NCBI RefSeq assembly: GCF_029931775.1
Contig: NC_079319.1
Span: 94,905,171-94,969,170 of the forward strand
DNA length: 64,000 nucleotides
Source of the DNA: Euleptes europaea
Lineage: Eukaryota > Chordata > Lepidosauria > Squamata > Sphaerodactylidae
Reading direction: 5' to 3'
The position numbers and the translations under genes were made by a program. Of the stretch, positions 1-10,336 are shown piece by piece. Under the pieces are notes generated by a model that was given only the letters and a program-made list of their open reading frames with translations, searched no databases and was not told the origin of the DNA. The first letter of the stretch is position 1, and each line of letters opens with the position of its first letter.

Positions 1-591
1 GGTTCCTGCACAAAGGAAGAATTTCTCACCATATCAAGCAATTTCTACACTACTGCGATTGAATATCTTACTGCTTGGAGCTCCCACTCTGAAGATATAA
101 AGTGTATGGAGTGCATTTTGCTTAGGACTTCTCCACAGAGAGAAAACTTTGAAGAGTGTCTCCAATATTTTTCATCAAGAGTAGGAGGAGTTGTTCTAAA
201 TGAAGATCATCTATTTGATGAAATTTCTTCTTTGAAAGAATATGTATCAAAATAAAAGATAAGTAAATGGAATGAAGATGGTGCTGATGTGTGTACAAGA
301 TGGAGTGACATTTTCTCATTCTTCTCTCAGAAGATGATCCCCTATCCACAGCTACAAAAGTTGGTTCAACTCTGTCTCTGTCTACCAGGAAGCAATGCTG
401 CAGTGGAAAGAGTGTTTTCTTCCATGAACATGATGTGGACATCTCAGAGATCAAGACTTGGTATTGACACTATCAAAGCTATGTTAGCTGTCCTAAGTAA
501 CTTTTCCATGACTTGCCAAGAATTTGCAACAAAACTGGAGTCAAGAAGAGATCTTCTCAACAAGGTGCACTCTTCGGAAAAATACAACTAG
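1..591 (+). pseudogene. hAT transposase, C-terminal part, broken by one stop
   Basis: The frame starting at base 1 is open for 84 codons, meets one TAA at 253-255, and continues in the same frame to a natural stop at 589-591. The last 60 residues carry the hAT C-terminal dimerisation signature: YPQLQKLVQLCLCLPGSNAA, then ERVFSSMNMMWTSQRSRL, then a leucine-rich end. In this family that domain packs transposase monomers together. The N-terminal BED finger and the RNase H-like catalytic core lie off the window to the left. A single stop suggests a fairly recent copy. A domesticated hAT-derived host gene is possible, but the transposon-like right end 150 bp downstream argues against it. Confidence 0.8.
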
Positions 592-741
592 TTCAAAACA
601 AAGGGAACTCTTCAATTTCATTAATGTAGTTGTTTTAATGTATTATCTTAGTAATAAAGGCAAACTTCCTATCAAACTATCATTCCGACCGAAGTTGAAA
701 AGTGTCCCCGGATTCATTGAAAAAAAAATCTGGTAACCTTA
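1..741 (+). mobile_element. hAT DNA transposon, right part
   Basis: About 150 bp after the transposase stop the sequence ends in CTGGTAACCTTA, which reads as a hAT terminal inverted repeat (TAAGGTTACCAG on the other strand). Bases 742-749 (TCCTAGAG) would be the right half of an 8-bp target duplication; the left half is off the window. The end resembles that of the short hAT elements nearby (GGCAACCCTA). Confidence 0.6.
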
Positions 742-858
742 TCCTAGAGTGATTCCTAGAGCTACCTGTGTCAATTTTGGGTTTTTTTTTTACCAGAAGT
801 GATGTGACACCATAACCAGCATTGCGCCTTCCTATATCAACCCTATATCATAAGCAAG

Positions 859-1065
859 TAGGGTGGCCAACCTCCAGGTACTAGCTGGAGATCTCTTGCT
901 ATTACAACTGATCTCCAGTCAATAGAGATCAATTCACCTGGACAAAATAGCCACTTTGGCAAGTGGACTCTATGGCATTGAAGTCCCTCCCCTCCCCAAA
1001 CCCCCCCTCCTCAGGCTCTGCCCCCAAATCTCCAGGTATTTCCCAACCCAGAGTTGGCAACCCTA
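859..1065 (+). mobile_element. short non-autonomous hAT, TAGGGTTGCCA family
   Basis: Begins TAGGGTGGCCAACC and ends GTTGGCAACCCTA, so the ends are inverted repeats. It is flanked by TAAGCAAG (851-858) and GAAGCAAG (1066-1073), an 8-bp target duplication with one mismatch, which is the hAT hallmark. The interior has the family's GGAGATCTC and ATGGCATTGAAGTCCCTCCC blocks and no coding capacity. Confidence 0.85.
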
Positions 1066-1073
1066 GAAGCAAG

Positions 1074-1844
1074 CAAGGTCTGGTATCCAGAGAGTCACCA
1101 GATACAGCAGGAACAAGCCAGCTCAAGGACTTATCTTGATATGTTAAACTTTTTTTTTTAATCCAACCATTCTTAGAATTTCAGGCCTGTCAATTTCAGC
1201 CCCACCAAAGACCATATTTTTTTGCCCTGGTCTTTGGAAGAAGGGTGGGACAAAAAAATAAGTAAATATCTTACTCAAGTGCTCAAGCTTTTTAAAAAAG
1301 CAGTAGAACAGATTTCTGCTAGCCCACCAAGACTTTCTGCTAGACCACCACTTCCCCTTTTCTTTTTTAAAAACAGGGGAGGGAGGATTTAGGTCTAAGG
1401 GCAATGCTAATTGCCTGTATTTTTTTAACAACAGTTTTTTCTCTCTCCCCCAAATCCCCCAAAACTAAATTTGCTCCCACTGCTGAAAGCTCCCTTGCTG
1501 GTTTAGATGAGCAGAGAAGCACAGCTTGAAGTTGAAAAGCTGGCTGGTACAACTACCGTTCTTTGAAGCAAGCAGCAACGAAAAATACCCCGCAGTTTAG
1601 AAGCCTCGAAGAGGCTGGGTTTTTTTGTTTTGTTTTTAAGAATAGTAACTGCATTCTATATCTCACTTTTCTTTGTGAGATCATAGGACTGTATGGAAAT
1701 GGGGGAAAGATTGGGAGGCGACAGCAAGTTCAGTCATACCTTGTAAAAATTCTGCCCATCTCCTCCCCCCCCACCCCCGCAAATCACCACAGAAATATAG
1801 AGACGGGGTGCCCAGCTGAATCAGACCAAGGTCCAAAAGAGACC
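1074..1844. other. no recognisable feature
   Basis: T-rich stretches and no family I recognise. The open frames here show no conserved motif. A short segment near 1815-1835 resembles the 3' end of a CR1-like repeat (GAATCAGACCAAGGTCC) but is too short to call. Confidence 0.4.
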
Positions 1845-1852
1845 TGCATAGT

Positions 1853-2039
1853 TAGGGTTGCCAGGTCCCTCTTCAACACCAGTAGGAGGTTTTTGGGGTG
1901 GAGCCTGAGGAAGGCATGGTTTGAGGAGGGGAGGGACTTCAAAGCGGCCACTTTCTCCAAGAGAATTGATCTCTGTCAGCTGGAGATCAGTTGGAATAGC
2001 AGGAGATCTCCAGTTAGTGCCTGGATGTTGGCAACCTTA
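1853..2039 (-). mobile_element. short non-autonomous hAT, TAGGGTTGCCA family
   Basis: Reverse orientation relative to the 859-1065 copy: TAGGGTTGCCAGGTCCC at the left, GTTGGCAACCTTA at the right. Target duplication TGCATAGT (1845-1852) and TGCATACT (2040-2047), 7 of 8 identical. The right copy of the target is shared with the next element. Confidence 0.85.
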
Positions 2040-2047
2040 TGCATACT

Positions 2048-2509
2048 TAGGGTTGCCAAGTTCCCTCTGGCTGTCAGCAAGGGATGGGGTAGGGGTAGGG
2101 TAGGGTTGCCAGCTCCAGGTTGGGAAACTCCTGGAGATTTGGGGGTGGAGCTTGGGGATTACAGAGATCTCCATGGGGTACAATGCCGTAGAGTCTACCC
2201 TCCAAAGCAGCCATGTTCTCCAGATGATGGAGTCTGGAGATAAGCTAGGGTTGTCAGGTCCCTTTTCACCACCAGCAGGAGGTTTCTGGGGCAGAGCCTG
2301 AGGAGGGTGGGGTTTGGGGAGGGGAGGGACTTCAATGCCATAGAGTCCAAGTGCCCAGGCAGCCATTTTCTCCAGGTGAACTGATCTCTATTGGCTGGAG
2401 ATGAGCTGTAATAGCAGGAGATCTCCAGCTAGTACCTGGAGGTTGGCAACCTTAAGATAAGCTGTAATTCCAGGGACACCCAGGTCCCACCTGGAGGCTG
2501 GCATCCTTA
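2048..2509 (-). mobile_element. short hAT, longer B-type subfamily with doubled left end, interrupted
   Basis: Starts TAGGGTTGCCAAGTTCCC and has a second TAGGGTTGCCAGCTCC at 2101, then the B-type interior (GGTTGGGAAACTCCTGGAG). It ends GGCTGGCATCCTTA. Flanked by TGCATACT (2040-2047) and TGCATAGT (2510-2517). It is split by another short hAT at 2246-2454. The doubled left end is also seen in the copy at 35424-35668, so it belongs to the subfamily. Confidence 0.75.
2246..2454 (-). mobile_element. short hAT inserted into a B-type hAT
   Basis: TAGGGTTGTCAGGTCCC to GGTTGGCAACCTTA, with a perfect 8-bp target duplication AGATAAGC on both sides (2238-2245 and 2455-2462). This is one of the cleanest proofs in the window that the family makes 8-bp duplications. 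Confidence 0.92.
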
Positions 2510-2819
2510 TGCATAGTGTTGGTTTTTGTGTCAACTCTCTTCCTTTAATCCAGGCCAGTGTTTTGGCCTGCCCTTGTTCACTCCATCTTTTTACACCAGC
2601 TCCACACACACAAAAAATCAATAAATATTTTACTTTACTTTAAGTTTTTCTTCTGCCGGACAAGTTTGGAAGTGGAATTGCTGCTTATGACTCCTAGATT
2701 GCTTTGCCTTCTCTTTTGGTAAACCAGTTCTATGTTGTTGCTTTTTTATGTGTTGTGATGGGAGCTGGTAAACGGCAGTGGAATGTGGAAGAAGTTATCA
2801 CTCCACAGGCTAGGAAACA

Positions 2820-3617
2820 GACTAACAGTGCATTCCTAAAATGCGTTGGCGGCCACGGTGAAAGGCCTTCGGAGTATGGTTGCCAAGTGCCAGGTGATGG
2901 CGGGTAAACTGCCAATCCACCAGGCTGCCCGCTAACCATATGAGGGCCGGCGGGCACCCCGCACACGTGCAAATCTGTGACACTCCTACATCAATTCAGG
3001 GTTTACCCTGAAGTGACATGGATGCTCTAGCAAATTCAGCCGAAACTCTATGGTTTCCATAGAGTTTTGGCCAAGATTGATAGAGCGTCCCCATCACTTC
3101 CGAGTAAACTGGAAGTGATGTAGGCACGTCGGCGTATGGGCACCTGCGCCGCGCACCCCAGAAAACCTTCCCCCCGTCGACCGACGGGACCTGGTAAGCC
3201 TACTTAGGAGGCCGACGAAGGCCTCTGCCTGTGCAGGGGCCCACACCGTCGGCGCCCGGACAGTACACGCTGGCGTGAGTGGCCCCAGCACTGGTGTGCA
3301 GGCCCAGACACCGGTCCCTGGCTGCCACCGCAGCAGCACTGGGCTCGGCTGCTGCCACAGCTTCCCACTGGCCTCTGCCTGCTGGCACAGGCTGCGGCGG
3401 CGAGCTGGGAGGCATTCCGGCACCTTGGGGGTCGGGGCCAACGTTAGTTGGCCTCCTGAGCCGAAACAGCTCGAGAACGCCCCTTTTTGTTTTTCACAAG
3501 ATACGCCACCTTTTTGCAACCCTCATAGGGTTGCACTGGTTTTTGGTGCAGTTGTTTTTGGCCACTGGGTTGCCTCCTAAGCCCAGCGCAGGCATTCCTT
3601 TCAAGAATGTGCTGTTA
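2820..3617. repeat. possible larger element bounded by inverted ends
   Basis: AACAGTGCATTCCT at 2820 is mirrored by GAATGTGCTGTT near 3606-3617, and the GC-rich sequence between them is interrupted by the hAT at 2875-3202. I could not find a convincing target duplication, so the family is unassigned. Confidence 0.35.
2875..3202 (+). mobile_element. short hAT, TAGGCTTACCA (C-type) family
   Basis: Begins TATGGTTGCCAAG and ends GGGACCTGGTAAGCCTA. Target duplication CTTCGGAG (2867-2874) and CTTAGGAG (3203-3210), 7 of 8 identical. The interior is itself partly palindromic around 3010-3120 (TTTACCCTGAAGTGA against AAACTGGAAGTGATG). Confidence 0.8.
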
Positions 3618-4110
3618 AATAACTATTTTGCCCTGGGGGAACCTATAATCTATAATATCCCTATCTCTAATCATTTCACCCATTTGGGAGAGATTGATAG
3701 TATTAATGAGGAACCAGAGAAAATGGAAGAAAATGTAAATGATAAATAAATAATAAACTCCACCTTTCTGTATAGTCATCAATTGATTCAAAAACCTCAC
3801 ATTCACACACGTTAGAAGTGCTTCTCCGTTTTTAATACATGAATACCAAGAACAGGAGAGAGGCAGAAAAGCACTTCAGGTAGCACTTGTGAATTTGTTC
3901 TATTGTCATTTAGGCATGGGTACTTGAACTCACGTTTGCTCCCTGACTGACTTGGTTGTTCCTTGGAGTTTTGCACGTGTTTTCCATCCCGTAGAAATGA
4001 CCTCGCTGCCAGCCCTCGCAATGTCTGGGTCTTCCCATTCCTCTGTTAACCTTCCTCTTCCCTCTCCCCTGAACCCAGCCCGGCTGAAATCTCCGTGCAG
4101 AAGGCATAGC
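3618..4110. other. no recognisable feature
   Basis: Mixed-composition DNA with no repeat family or coding motif that I can name. Confidence 0.4.
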
Positions 4111-4119
4111 ACTGGACAC

Positions 4120-4510
4120 AGAAGCTGGGTTTCACTCACAGCCAATCACAAAGTAAAGAGGGGAGGATTCAAACACTTCCTGCTTCCTCGAGGCTCTTTC
4201 TGAGCAAAATAAAGGCCTTTTAAAACCACAGCTTGGATTCCTCTCCCCCCTCTTTTTTCAGATTGCTCTGGTTTTTTGTTTAGTTTTTTGGGGGGTTTTG
4301 TTCTTAAAATGCTTTTTTATGCAGCAATTGGTTTTGGGGTGGGGAATCTTCTCTCACAGTGAGCACTGTGAAGTAAGCCAATTACAAAGCAGCACTTAAA
4401 GGGGCAGGAACTTGATTTGAGCTTGACTTCTGGTGCAGAGATTCCCAGCTGGAAAGTGTGGGTCCAGCCAGCAACAAACCTCAGGTAAAAAAGTCCCATG
4501 CATAAATGAC
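4120..4510 (+). repeat. dispersed repeat shared with 58150-58395
   Basis: The segment with AATGCTTTTTTATG, then a CCAATTACAAAGCAG block, then GGAAAGTGTGGGTCCAGC, recurs in inverted orientation at 58150-58395. A related CCAATCACAAAGTAAAG block sits at 4140-4200, suggesting an internal duplication. Class unknown. Confidence 0.45.
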
Positions 4511-4640
4511 CTATGAGTCCACCTAGTGCAGCAACCTGTTTCTGACAACGCCCAAGAAAGGTATGAGACTTGCATGAAGGAGATCGTGTCCCTCTGTTAT
4601 TCGTCCCCTAATATCTGCTGTCGAGAGGGACGCAGCAGAG
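4505..4640 (-). repeat. probable CR1-like 3' end fragment, decayed
   Basis: GAGTCCACCTAGTGCAGCAA followed by CCTGTTTCTGACAACGCC resembles the complement of the common CR1-type tail (a TCCATCTAGTCCAGCA-like motif, then a GTGGCCAACCAG-like motif). Strongly diverged. Confidence 0.35.
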
Positions 4641-4761
4641 TCCCGGAAGAACTTCTGCCAATCAAGGAGACAATACCGAGATAGGTGAACCAGTAGTTTG
4701 ACTTGAAGGCATCTTCAGGGAGAGGCAGAGAGAGACAGAGAAAGAGAGAGAAAGAGAAACA

Positions 4762-4850
4762 GAAATCTAAGGGCACCTAAAAGACTAACAAAATTTATTC
4801 TTGTACAAGCTTTCATGAGTCAGAGCTCCCTTCATCAGATGCTCTGGAAA
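4762..4850 (-). repeat. PLE-type tail with hammerhead-like core
   Basis: On the minus strand CTGATGA (4838-4832) is followed by a GAG...CTC arm pair and GAAAG (ending near 4810), then AATAAATTTTGTTAGTCTTT. This order, CUGAUGA, stem, GAAA, is the conserved half of a hammerhead ribozyme. Hammerheads are known in the terminal repeats of Penelope-like elements. The outer stem is degraded here. Confidence 0.5.
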
Positions 4851-6240
4851 TAGCTAGCGTTTGATGGCATTCATCAAGTTCTCATAAAGATCTTATTTTA
4901 CTGAACCTGTGACTACCCTGAGAAGAGCCTTTCACATACGCGAAAACCTGTTCTTTGTTGTCTAACGGAAAAAAATCCTTTGTCGGGCACAAAGGGTCGC
5001 TGTTCTGAGCACTGGGAAAATGTGATATTGCTGTAACAGAAGTGGGAACTTGTGGGAGGACATGTGGTCGATGGTGTGCTGCATAAGAAAAATAAGTGTA
5101 CAATGATTGTTCTATAATAGTCAGATTGTCCAGACTCTGGAAAAGCCCATTTATTGCAGCCTTTTCATTGCAAGCCTTAGTAATGATTGGTTATACATTA
5201 ATACTGTTATTTTAACAGAAATGTGCCAATCACCTTGATATTTGCAATAATGGGCAATTCCGCCACCCGCATCAGTACCAACACAATGGCAATCAATTCA
5301 TTAACTCCTGGGTCAGGAGCTTGTTAAGTTCTTTTGATATAGGAATTCAGCCCTCCTGTTTGTTGTTGGGTTTTGTTTTTTTTTTGCTTTGAAGTAACCC
5401 AACAGATGGAGAACATTCTTGGAAGCCAGCCAGGACCCATCACACTTTGAAAAAAAGAAGAAGAGAATCAGCCCTAACAAGTTTGTTTAAGCAGGTTAAT
5501 TTCATTTGCATTTACAATGAATTTTGTGATGTTAAAAAGAGAGGGCCCATTGTAATTTCCACCGGAACCATGTTGCCATTCATCACACGGCAAAAGGAAG
5601 GGGGAAAAGAAAGAAGAGTGTGAAAGAGAAATCAGAGGAAGATCTGTTTATAATTAATAATCCCCAGGGGGGCAAAATGGCATTCCTGTTCCCCATAGAC
5701 TTTCCTGCAGTGCCGCCGACTTTCGGTTCGGTATGATCTTTTCAGATTCCATTTGGCCAATTAGGAGAGGCAGTGTGTGTAACCTGTCTTCTCCCTGCCA
5801 CAAAAGTGCAATTTCTCAGTCCCCCAATCCCCTATACACACAGAGGTCCCACGTATCCCAAAACTGATTAGCCACTGATAACATCTCAGACTAACTCATT
5901 AATGTCATTCATTCGTATTCTGTTAGCTCCCTCAAATGTCTATCAAATCTCCAGGCCCTTCAAGAAACTCTGAGCAGAGAGAGGAAATGTTAAGCATTAC
6001 AAATTGTCTTTGCCATGCCGATGTTTTAACAACTACAAAAAGAAACCAAGCAAAAATACCAAAGTCAATATGGAGCAGGCAAGACTCCATGTGCAGTACA
6101 CTGCAGTTTTCATATCTGAAAAATAATATTTTGGACCATTGTGATTTGTTGCCTGCCTTACTTGGTCCAGGTAGTTCCACTATTCCTGATTCACTACTCC
6201 CAATATTACCTTCTCTAGTGCCATGAGATCTTTGATAGGC
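4851..6240. other. no gene or known repeat; AT-rich with octamer and homeobox-like words
   Basis: No repeat or coding motif recognised. Around 5150-5650 there are several TAAT-core words and an ATTTGCAT octamer near 5506, a composition often seen in conserved non-coding DNA; see findings. Confidence 0.3.
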
Positions 6241-6318
6241 AGCGTGATGTGGCAGATGTAGAGTTGGATTTGGACTGGGGGCAACCTCAGCCTAATATAT
6301 CACATCGAGTTCTTGCAC

Positions 6319-6447
<129 letters not shown>

Positions 6448-6454
6448 TGCCATT

Positions 6455-6548
6455 CTGACAGTTCAATCCTAAGCAAGGTTACACCTTTCCAAGACCATCA
6501 ACTCCCATGAACTTAAAAGAGTACAAGTCTGTTTAGGATTGCATCGTG
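6455..6548. mobile_element. palindromic MITE fragment
   Basis: CAATCCTAAGCAAGGTTACA at the left is mirrored by TGTTTAGGATTGCA at the right with a short centre, a foldback repeat very common in squamate DNA. No clear target duplication. Confidence 0.5.
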
Positions 6549-6550
6549 AG

Positions 6551-7112
6551 AGTCTTGAGGAAGGATATGCTACAAATGTAATAGACCGAGCAATTTCCTT
6601 CTTTATCCAGCGTAGGGTCCATACGTTGGCAGGTGACAATTAAAAAGAAAGGCTAAGACAGGTACGGAGTATCAGTGTGCTGTGACCGAACTTCACTGTT
6701 TCGATGAGTGGGCAGCCCACCTGCCGGCTGTCAAAACAAAAAAGAGAGGCAGAAAAGATTTTCAGTTGTCTTATAGACACTAATTTTATTTTATGTTTCT
6801 TCTGTTAGATACCTAGACTTTTTTTTTCACCCAAAAGAGAAGACAGGTTGTAGGGCTGTCTGTGATATTCACCCCATTTTAAATTTCAGGCCAAAAATAG
6901 TAATTTCTGGAGGAGCAGAAGGATCTTGCTCAAAAGAGACATCCCTAACTGTGAAATGGTTCTCTTTTCCCAAGCCATTCCTTTATATGGTGTGGTTTGA
7001 GATCGATTTTTTCCCAGTCTTCCTTCTCCTTCCTAGAGGAATTCCAGCAAATCTTGGCTCATGCAGCAGATGAGTTGGCATAATATTGCAGTGTAGGCAG
7101 TTACATTTTGGC
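6551..7112. other. no recognisable feature
   Basis: Single-copy-looking DNA, no repeat family or coding motif identified. Confidence 0.4.
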
Positions 7113-7120
7113 TACTTACT

Positions 7121-7338
7121 TAGGGTTGCCAACCTCCAGGTGGGACCTGGAGATCTCCTGCTATTACAATTGATCTCCAGACAAGAGAGATCAGTTTCCG
7201 TGGAGGAAATGGCTGCTTTGGAAGGTGGACTCTGTGGCATTGTACCCTGATGAGAACCCTCCCCTCCCCAAACCCCCCCTCCCCAGGCCCCACCCAAAAA
7301 ACCTCCAGGTATTTTTCCACCCAGAGTTGGCAACCCTA
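7121..7338 (+). mobile_element. short hAT, TAGGGTTGCCA family
   Basis: TAGGGTTGCCAACCTCC to GAGTTGGCAACCCTA. Target duplication TACTTACT (7113-7120) and TACTTTCT (7339-7346), 7 of 8. The right third is of the CACCCAGAGTTGGCAACC type, as in the 859-1065 copy. Confidence 0.88.
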
Positions 7339-7474
7339 TACTTTCTGCTACCATGGAGGGGGAAATAATGCTGATTTAGAATGAAGATGATGCATGTGGG
7401 CGATCCCAGCCAATTGTAAATCATGTATAGAACATTACTTGGCCTGATCTGGACTCTCAGGGAAGGGGGTCCAT

Positions 7475-7679
7475 TAGGGTTGCCAGGTCCCTCTTTGCCA
7501 CTGGCGGGAGGTTTTTGGGGTGGAGCCTGAGGAGGACAGAGTTTGGGGAGGGGACTTCAATGCCATCGAGTCCAATTGCCAAAGCAGCCATTTTCTCCAC
7601 GTGAACTGATCTCTGTTGCCTGGAGATCAGTTGTAATAGCGGGAGATCTCCAGCTAGTACCTGGAGGTTGGCAACCTTA
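7475..7679 (-). mobile_element. short hAT, TAGGGTTGCCA family
   Basis: TAGGGTTGCCAGGTCCC to GGTTGGCAACCTTA with GGGTCCAT / GTGGCCAT flanks (6 of 8). Confidence 0.8.
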
Positions 7680-7716
7680 GTGGCCATAGAAAGGTGGCTT
7701 GGTGTGGCCGAGCAGA

Positions 7717-8101
7717 TAGGCTTACCAGGTCCCTCCTCAATTCTGAAGGAAGTTTTTTTGGGTGGCGGTGAGGTATGATTGTGTGCGGCCGCACCAACAC
7801 AGTCGTGTCACCTCCGGTTTACACCCAGAAGTGCCGCATCACAAGTGTCCTTTACCACTCAAACTAGCGCGCGCAATATCATACCTCACCACCGCTCAAA
7901 AAAACTCCCACCGGAAGAGAGAAGGGACCTGGTAAGCTATCTGCTCAGCCACACCAAGCCACTGGGAGTTTGAGTGGTAAACGGCCCCTTGCGATGCGGC
8001 ACTTCCAGGTGTAAACTGGAAGTGACGTGGCGCCATGAGTGCACGCGTTGCCTGCCAACCTTCAGTTGGTCGGCGGGGAGCCAGATGGACTGGCAACCCT
8101 A
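7717..8101 (+). mobile_element. C-type hAT rearranged by an internal inverted duplication
   Basis: Begins TAGGCTTACCAGGTCCC and ends CTGGCAACCCTA, with CGAGCAGA (7709-7716) and TGAACAGA (8102-8109) flanks. Inside, 7868-7965 is an inverted copy of the left end plus about 24 bp of flanking DNA outside the element (7693-7716), and 7973-8037 is an inverted copy of 7795-7866. See findings. Confidence 0.7.
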
Positions 8102-8223
8102 TGAACAGAGTACTGGAATGGAGAAGGGAGGAACTGAGCCCATTTGTTTTAGACTCCTCCTGGTTCCCAGCTGGAGGCAGAGTCTGGGCCTCCAGGTCCC
8201 TCAGAGCTCAAATATGGAGGGGA

Positions 8224-8290
8224 TAGGGTTGACAGCTCCATGTTGGGAAACACCTGGACATTTTGGGGGTGGAGCCTGGGTAGGCATCTA
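8224..8290 (-). mobile_element. left end of a B-type short hAT, cut by a PLE
   Basis: TAGGGTTGACAGCTCC followed by the B-type interior, ending abruptly where Penelope-like coding sequence begins. The rest of the element is not found intact downstream. Confidence 0.6.
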
Positions 8291-8296
8291 GTACAG

Positions 8297-8854
8297 GAAA
8301 TTCCTGGTTGTACTATAAAGCCCAGATTTGGCTATAGAAAGACTTCCTCTTTAAGGGATCAATTAATTCATACAGATGCCTTACTTAAAAAATCTTCTAC
8401 TATCCCATTGGGTCATTATAGATGTGGACAATGTAACATGTGCCCATTTTCTTTGCCAGTAAAAGAATTTACCAACCCTGTTACTAATTTTTGTTTTAAA
8501 TTAAAACATTTCTCAAACTGTAATAGCAAAAATGTTATTTATTTATTGAGATGTCCATGTGGTCTACTTTATGTAGGAAAGACAACTAGACCCATTAAAT
8601 TACGTGTGGGTGAACACAGGTCACGTATTCGCAATAACGTGGTAGAGGCCCCTTTAGTTTCACATTACAATGAAATGAGACATGCTGACACTGACATTCA
8701 GTTCTTTGTGATCTGGCAATATGCACCCAAACCTCACACAAAACAAAATATAGACAGACTTCTGTCTCAACAAGAAAATCGCTTTATTTTTATGTTTAAC
8801 ACAATGTCTCCTTATGGATTGAACACAGCCTATGATTATTCCTGTTTTTTGTAA
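8297..8854 (+). pseudogene. PLE GIY-YIG endonuclease domain (5'-truncated ORF)
   Basis: The open frame contains a KPRFGYRKTSSLRDQL segment typical of the end of the PLE reverse transcriptase, then a CGQCNMC zinc-binding motif, then the GIY-YIG nuclease: NVIYLLRCPCGLLYVGKTTR, followed by LRVGEHRSRIRNN. In PLEs this nuclease nicks target DNA to prime reverse transcription. The natural stop follows YDYSCFL. The reverse transcriptase itself is missing through 5' truncation. The frame also opens upstream into hAT sequence (from 8240), which is not part of the PLE protein. No break is visible in the retained 180 or so residues. Confidence 0.85.
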
Positions 8855-9169
8855 AATGACCTGGTAGCTTTGAACATGTAATTGGCACAAGGCCTTCTCT
8901 TGTTTCTAAAATGTACTGTTTCTTTAATGCTAGTTGCACCTGTTGGCAATATAGCACATTTAAGCATTGCTATGAGTACTCATTGTTAAGAATGCTACAA
9001 GCCTTCCTCATGACAGATGTGATATTATTCACTGGCATTTGGTATGTATGTGTTAAGACTCCTCTGTATAATTATATTAGCAATATTAGTATTCTTAAGA
9101 TTGTATAGCATATTCAAGTCTCGCATTTTTGTATTATTTTTCTTATATAGAGTCAAATATACTAGCTCA

Positions 9170-9240
9170 AGCCACCTTAAGCCCGATGGATAAAGCATCA
9201 GCGAAATAGGAAAATACCGGAATCCTATTTCGGGCTTAAA
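9170..9240 (+). other. structured inverted-repeat motif in the PLE tail, hammerhead-like
   Basis: TTAAGCCC (near 9179) pairs with GGGCTTAA (near 9231), enclosing a small GATG/CATC hairpin and then a perfect CGAAATAGGA / TCCTATTTCG stem. The three-way junction and the GAAA recall a hammerhead, but the CUGAUGA box is degenerate (CCGATGG). A related GCGAAATAGGA...CCTATTT motif occurs at 20147-20185 and a better core at 55517-55539. Confidence 0.4.
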
Positions 9241-9920
9241 ATATTCTAAGGAAATTCTCCTCAAAGTAAAGGGCAATTCAGCCCCAATTTTTGTTACAAT
9301 TTACTTTAAAATCAAGTTTTGGCTCAAAATTCTTCGGCTACATACAGCCAATATCGATCTGCAACTACCTTTGCCTGCGGTACCTGTTTCATTTGCGGCT
9401 TGGCATGCCGCTAGTGCCGCCCCAGTGAACGGATCTCCAGCTTTTACCTGGAACTTGGCAACCGGGAGACCTCACCTGGCGAAAATTATTTTCACCACGG
9501 GACTTTGTTTGCTTCTGTTTCACTGTATAAGGTTTGATTTTTATGACTGAATTATAAAAAGTCTTATTGATGTTTCCAGTAGCCATCAGTGCTTGTTATT
9601 TTCCTTCAACTCTGTTATTATAGCACGAGGGACGATTTTTGAATTGTATAACCAGTACCTGGAGGTTGGCAACTGTAATCTCCAGGAATATTGCATGTCA
9701 GGAAAATGATTCGGGGGTAAGCTGAAGCCCCTTCTCCATGGGTGCCACAGCTGTTATCCAAAGTGGGCACAAGGCACACAAGTATTTAAGAGAACCCACA
9801 ACTCAGGGGTCCATCCACTCATTACAAAGTCCTTGTATTTATATAATTTGTGTGCAAGGTATTTTATGCTGCCCAGATATATATGCATTCTTTGCTGTTT
9901 GCAACCACAGCACACAGGGG

Positions 9921-10129
9921 TAGGTTTGCCAACCACCAGGTGCTAGCTGGAGATCTCTTGCTATTACAACTGATCTCCAGCTGATAGTGATTAGTTCACC
10001 TGGAGAAAATGGCCACTTTGGCAATTGGACTCTATGGCATTGATGTCCCTCCCTTCCCTAAACCCCACCCTCTTCAGGCTCTGCCCCCAAAACCTCCCAA
10101 TGGTGGCGAAGAGGGACCTGGCAACCCTA
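9921..10129 (+). mobile_element. short hAT, TAGGGTTGCCA family
   Basis: TAGGTTTGCCAACC to CTGGCAACCCTA; target duplication CACAGGGG (9913-9920) and CACAGGGA (10130-10137), 7 of 8. Confidence 0.88.
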
Positions 10130-10336
10130 CACAGGGAGAAGATGCTGTGGCCTCTGCCTTCATGTCCTCAAACTGCCCCATGGTGCTGCTACAGTCTGCA
10201 TCGTAACAATCATATCACTTACATGATTCCACATAAATTTTATAATGGAGCAGATAGCAGCTCCATAAGGTAGTTTTAGGATGCAAAAACAGCAGAGGGG
10301 GAAGCTACAGGCATTTCTCCCTGCATGCTGTTTTTA

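Larger units (their letters stand above)
8291..9650 (+). mobile_element. Penelope-like element (PLE), 3' part
   Basis: A 5'-truncated PLE with the C-terminal endonuclease frame, a 3' untranslated part and a structured inverted repeat at 9170-9240. The right part is complex: two hAT-end fragments lie at 9426-9462 and 9656-9680, so one or two separate PLE pieces may be present and the right edge is uncertain. Confidence 0.65.

Noticed and set aside
1563-2243. 226-codon open frame
   Set aside because: Runs through unique DNA into hAT repeats with no conserved domain; the right half is repeat sequence.
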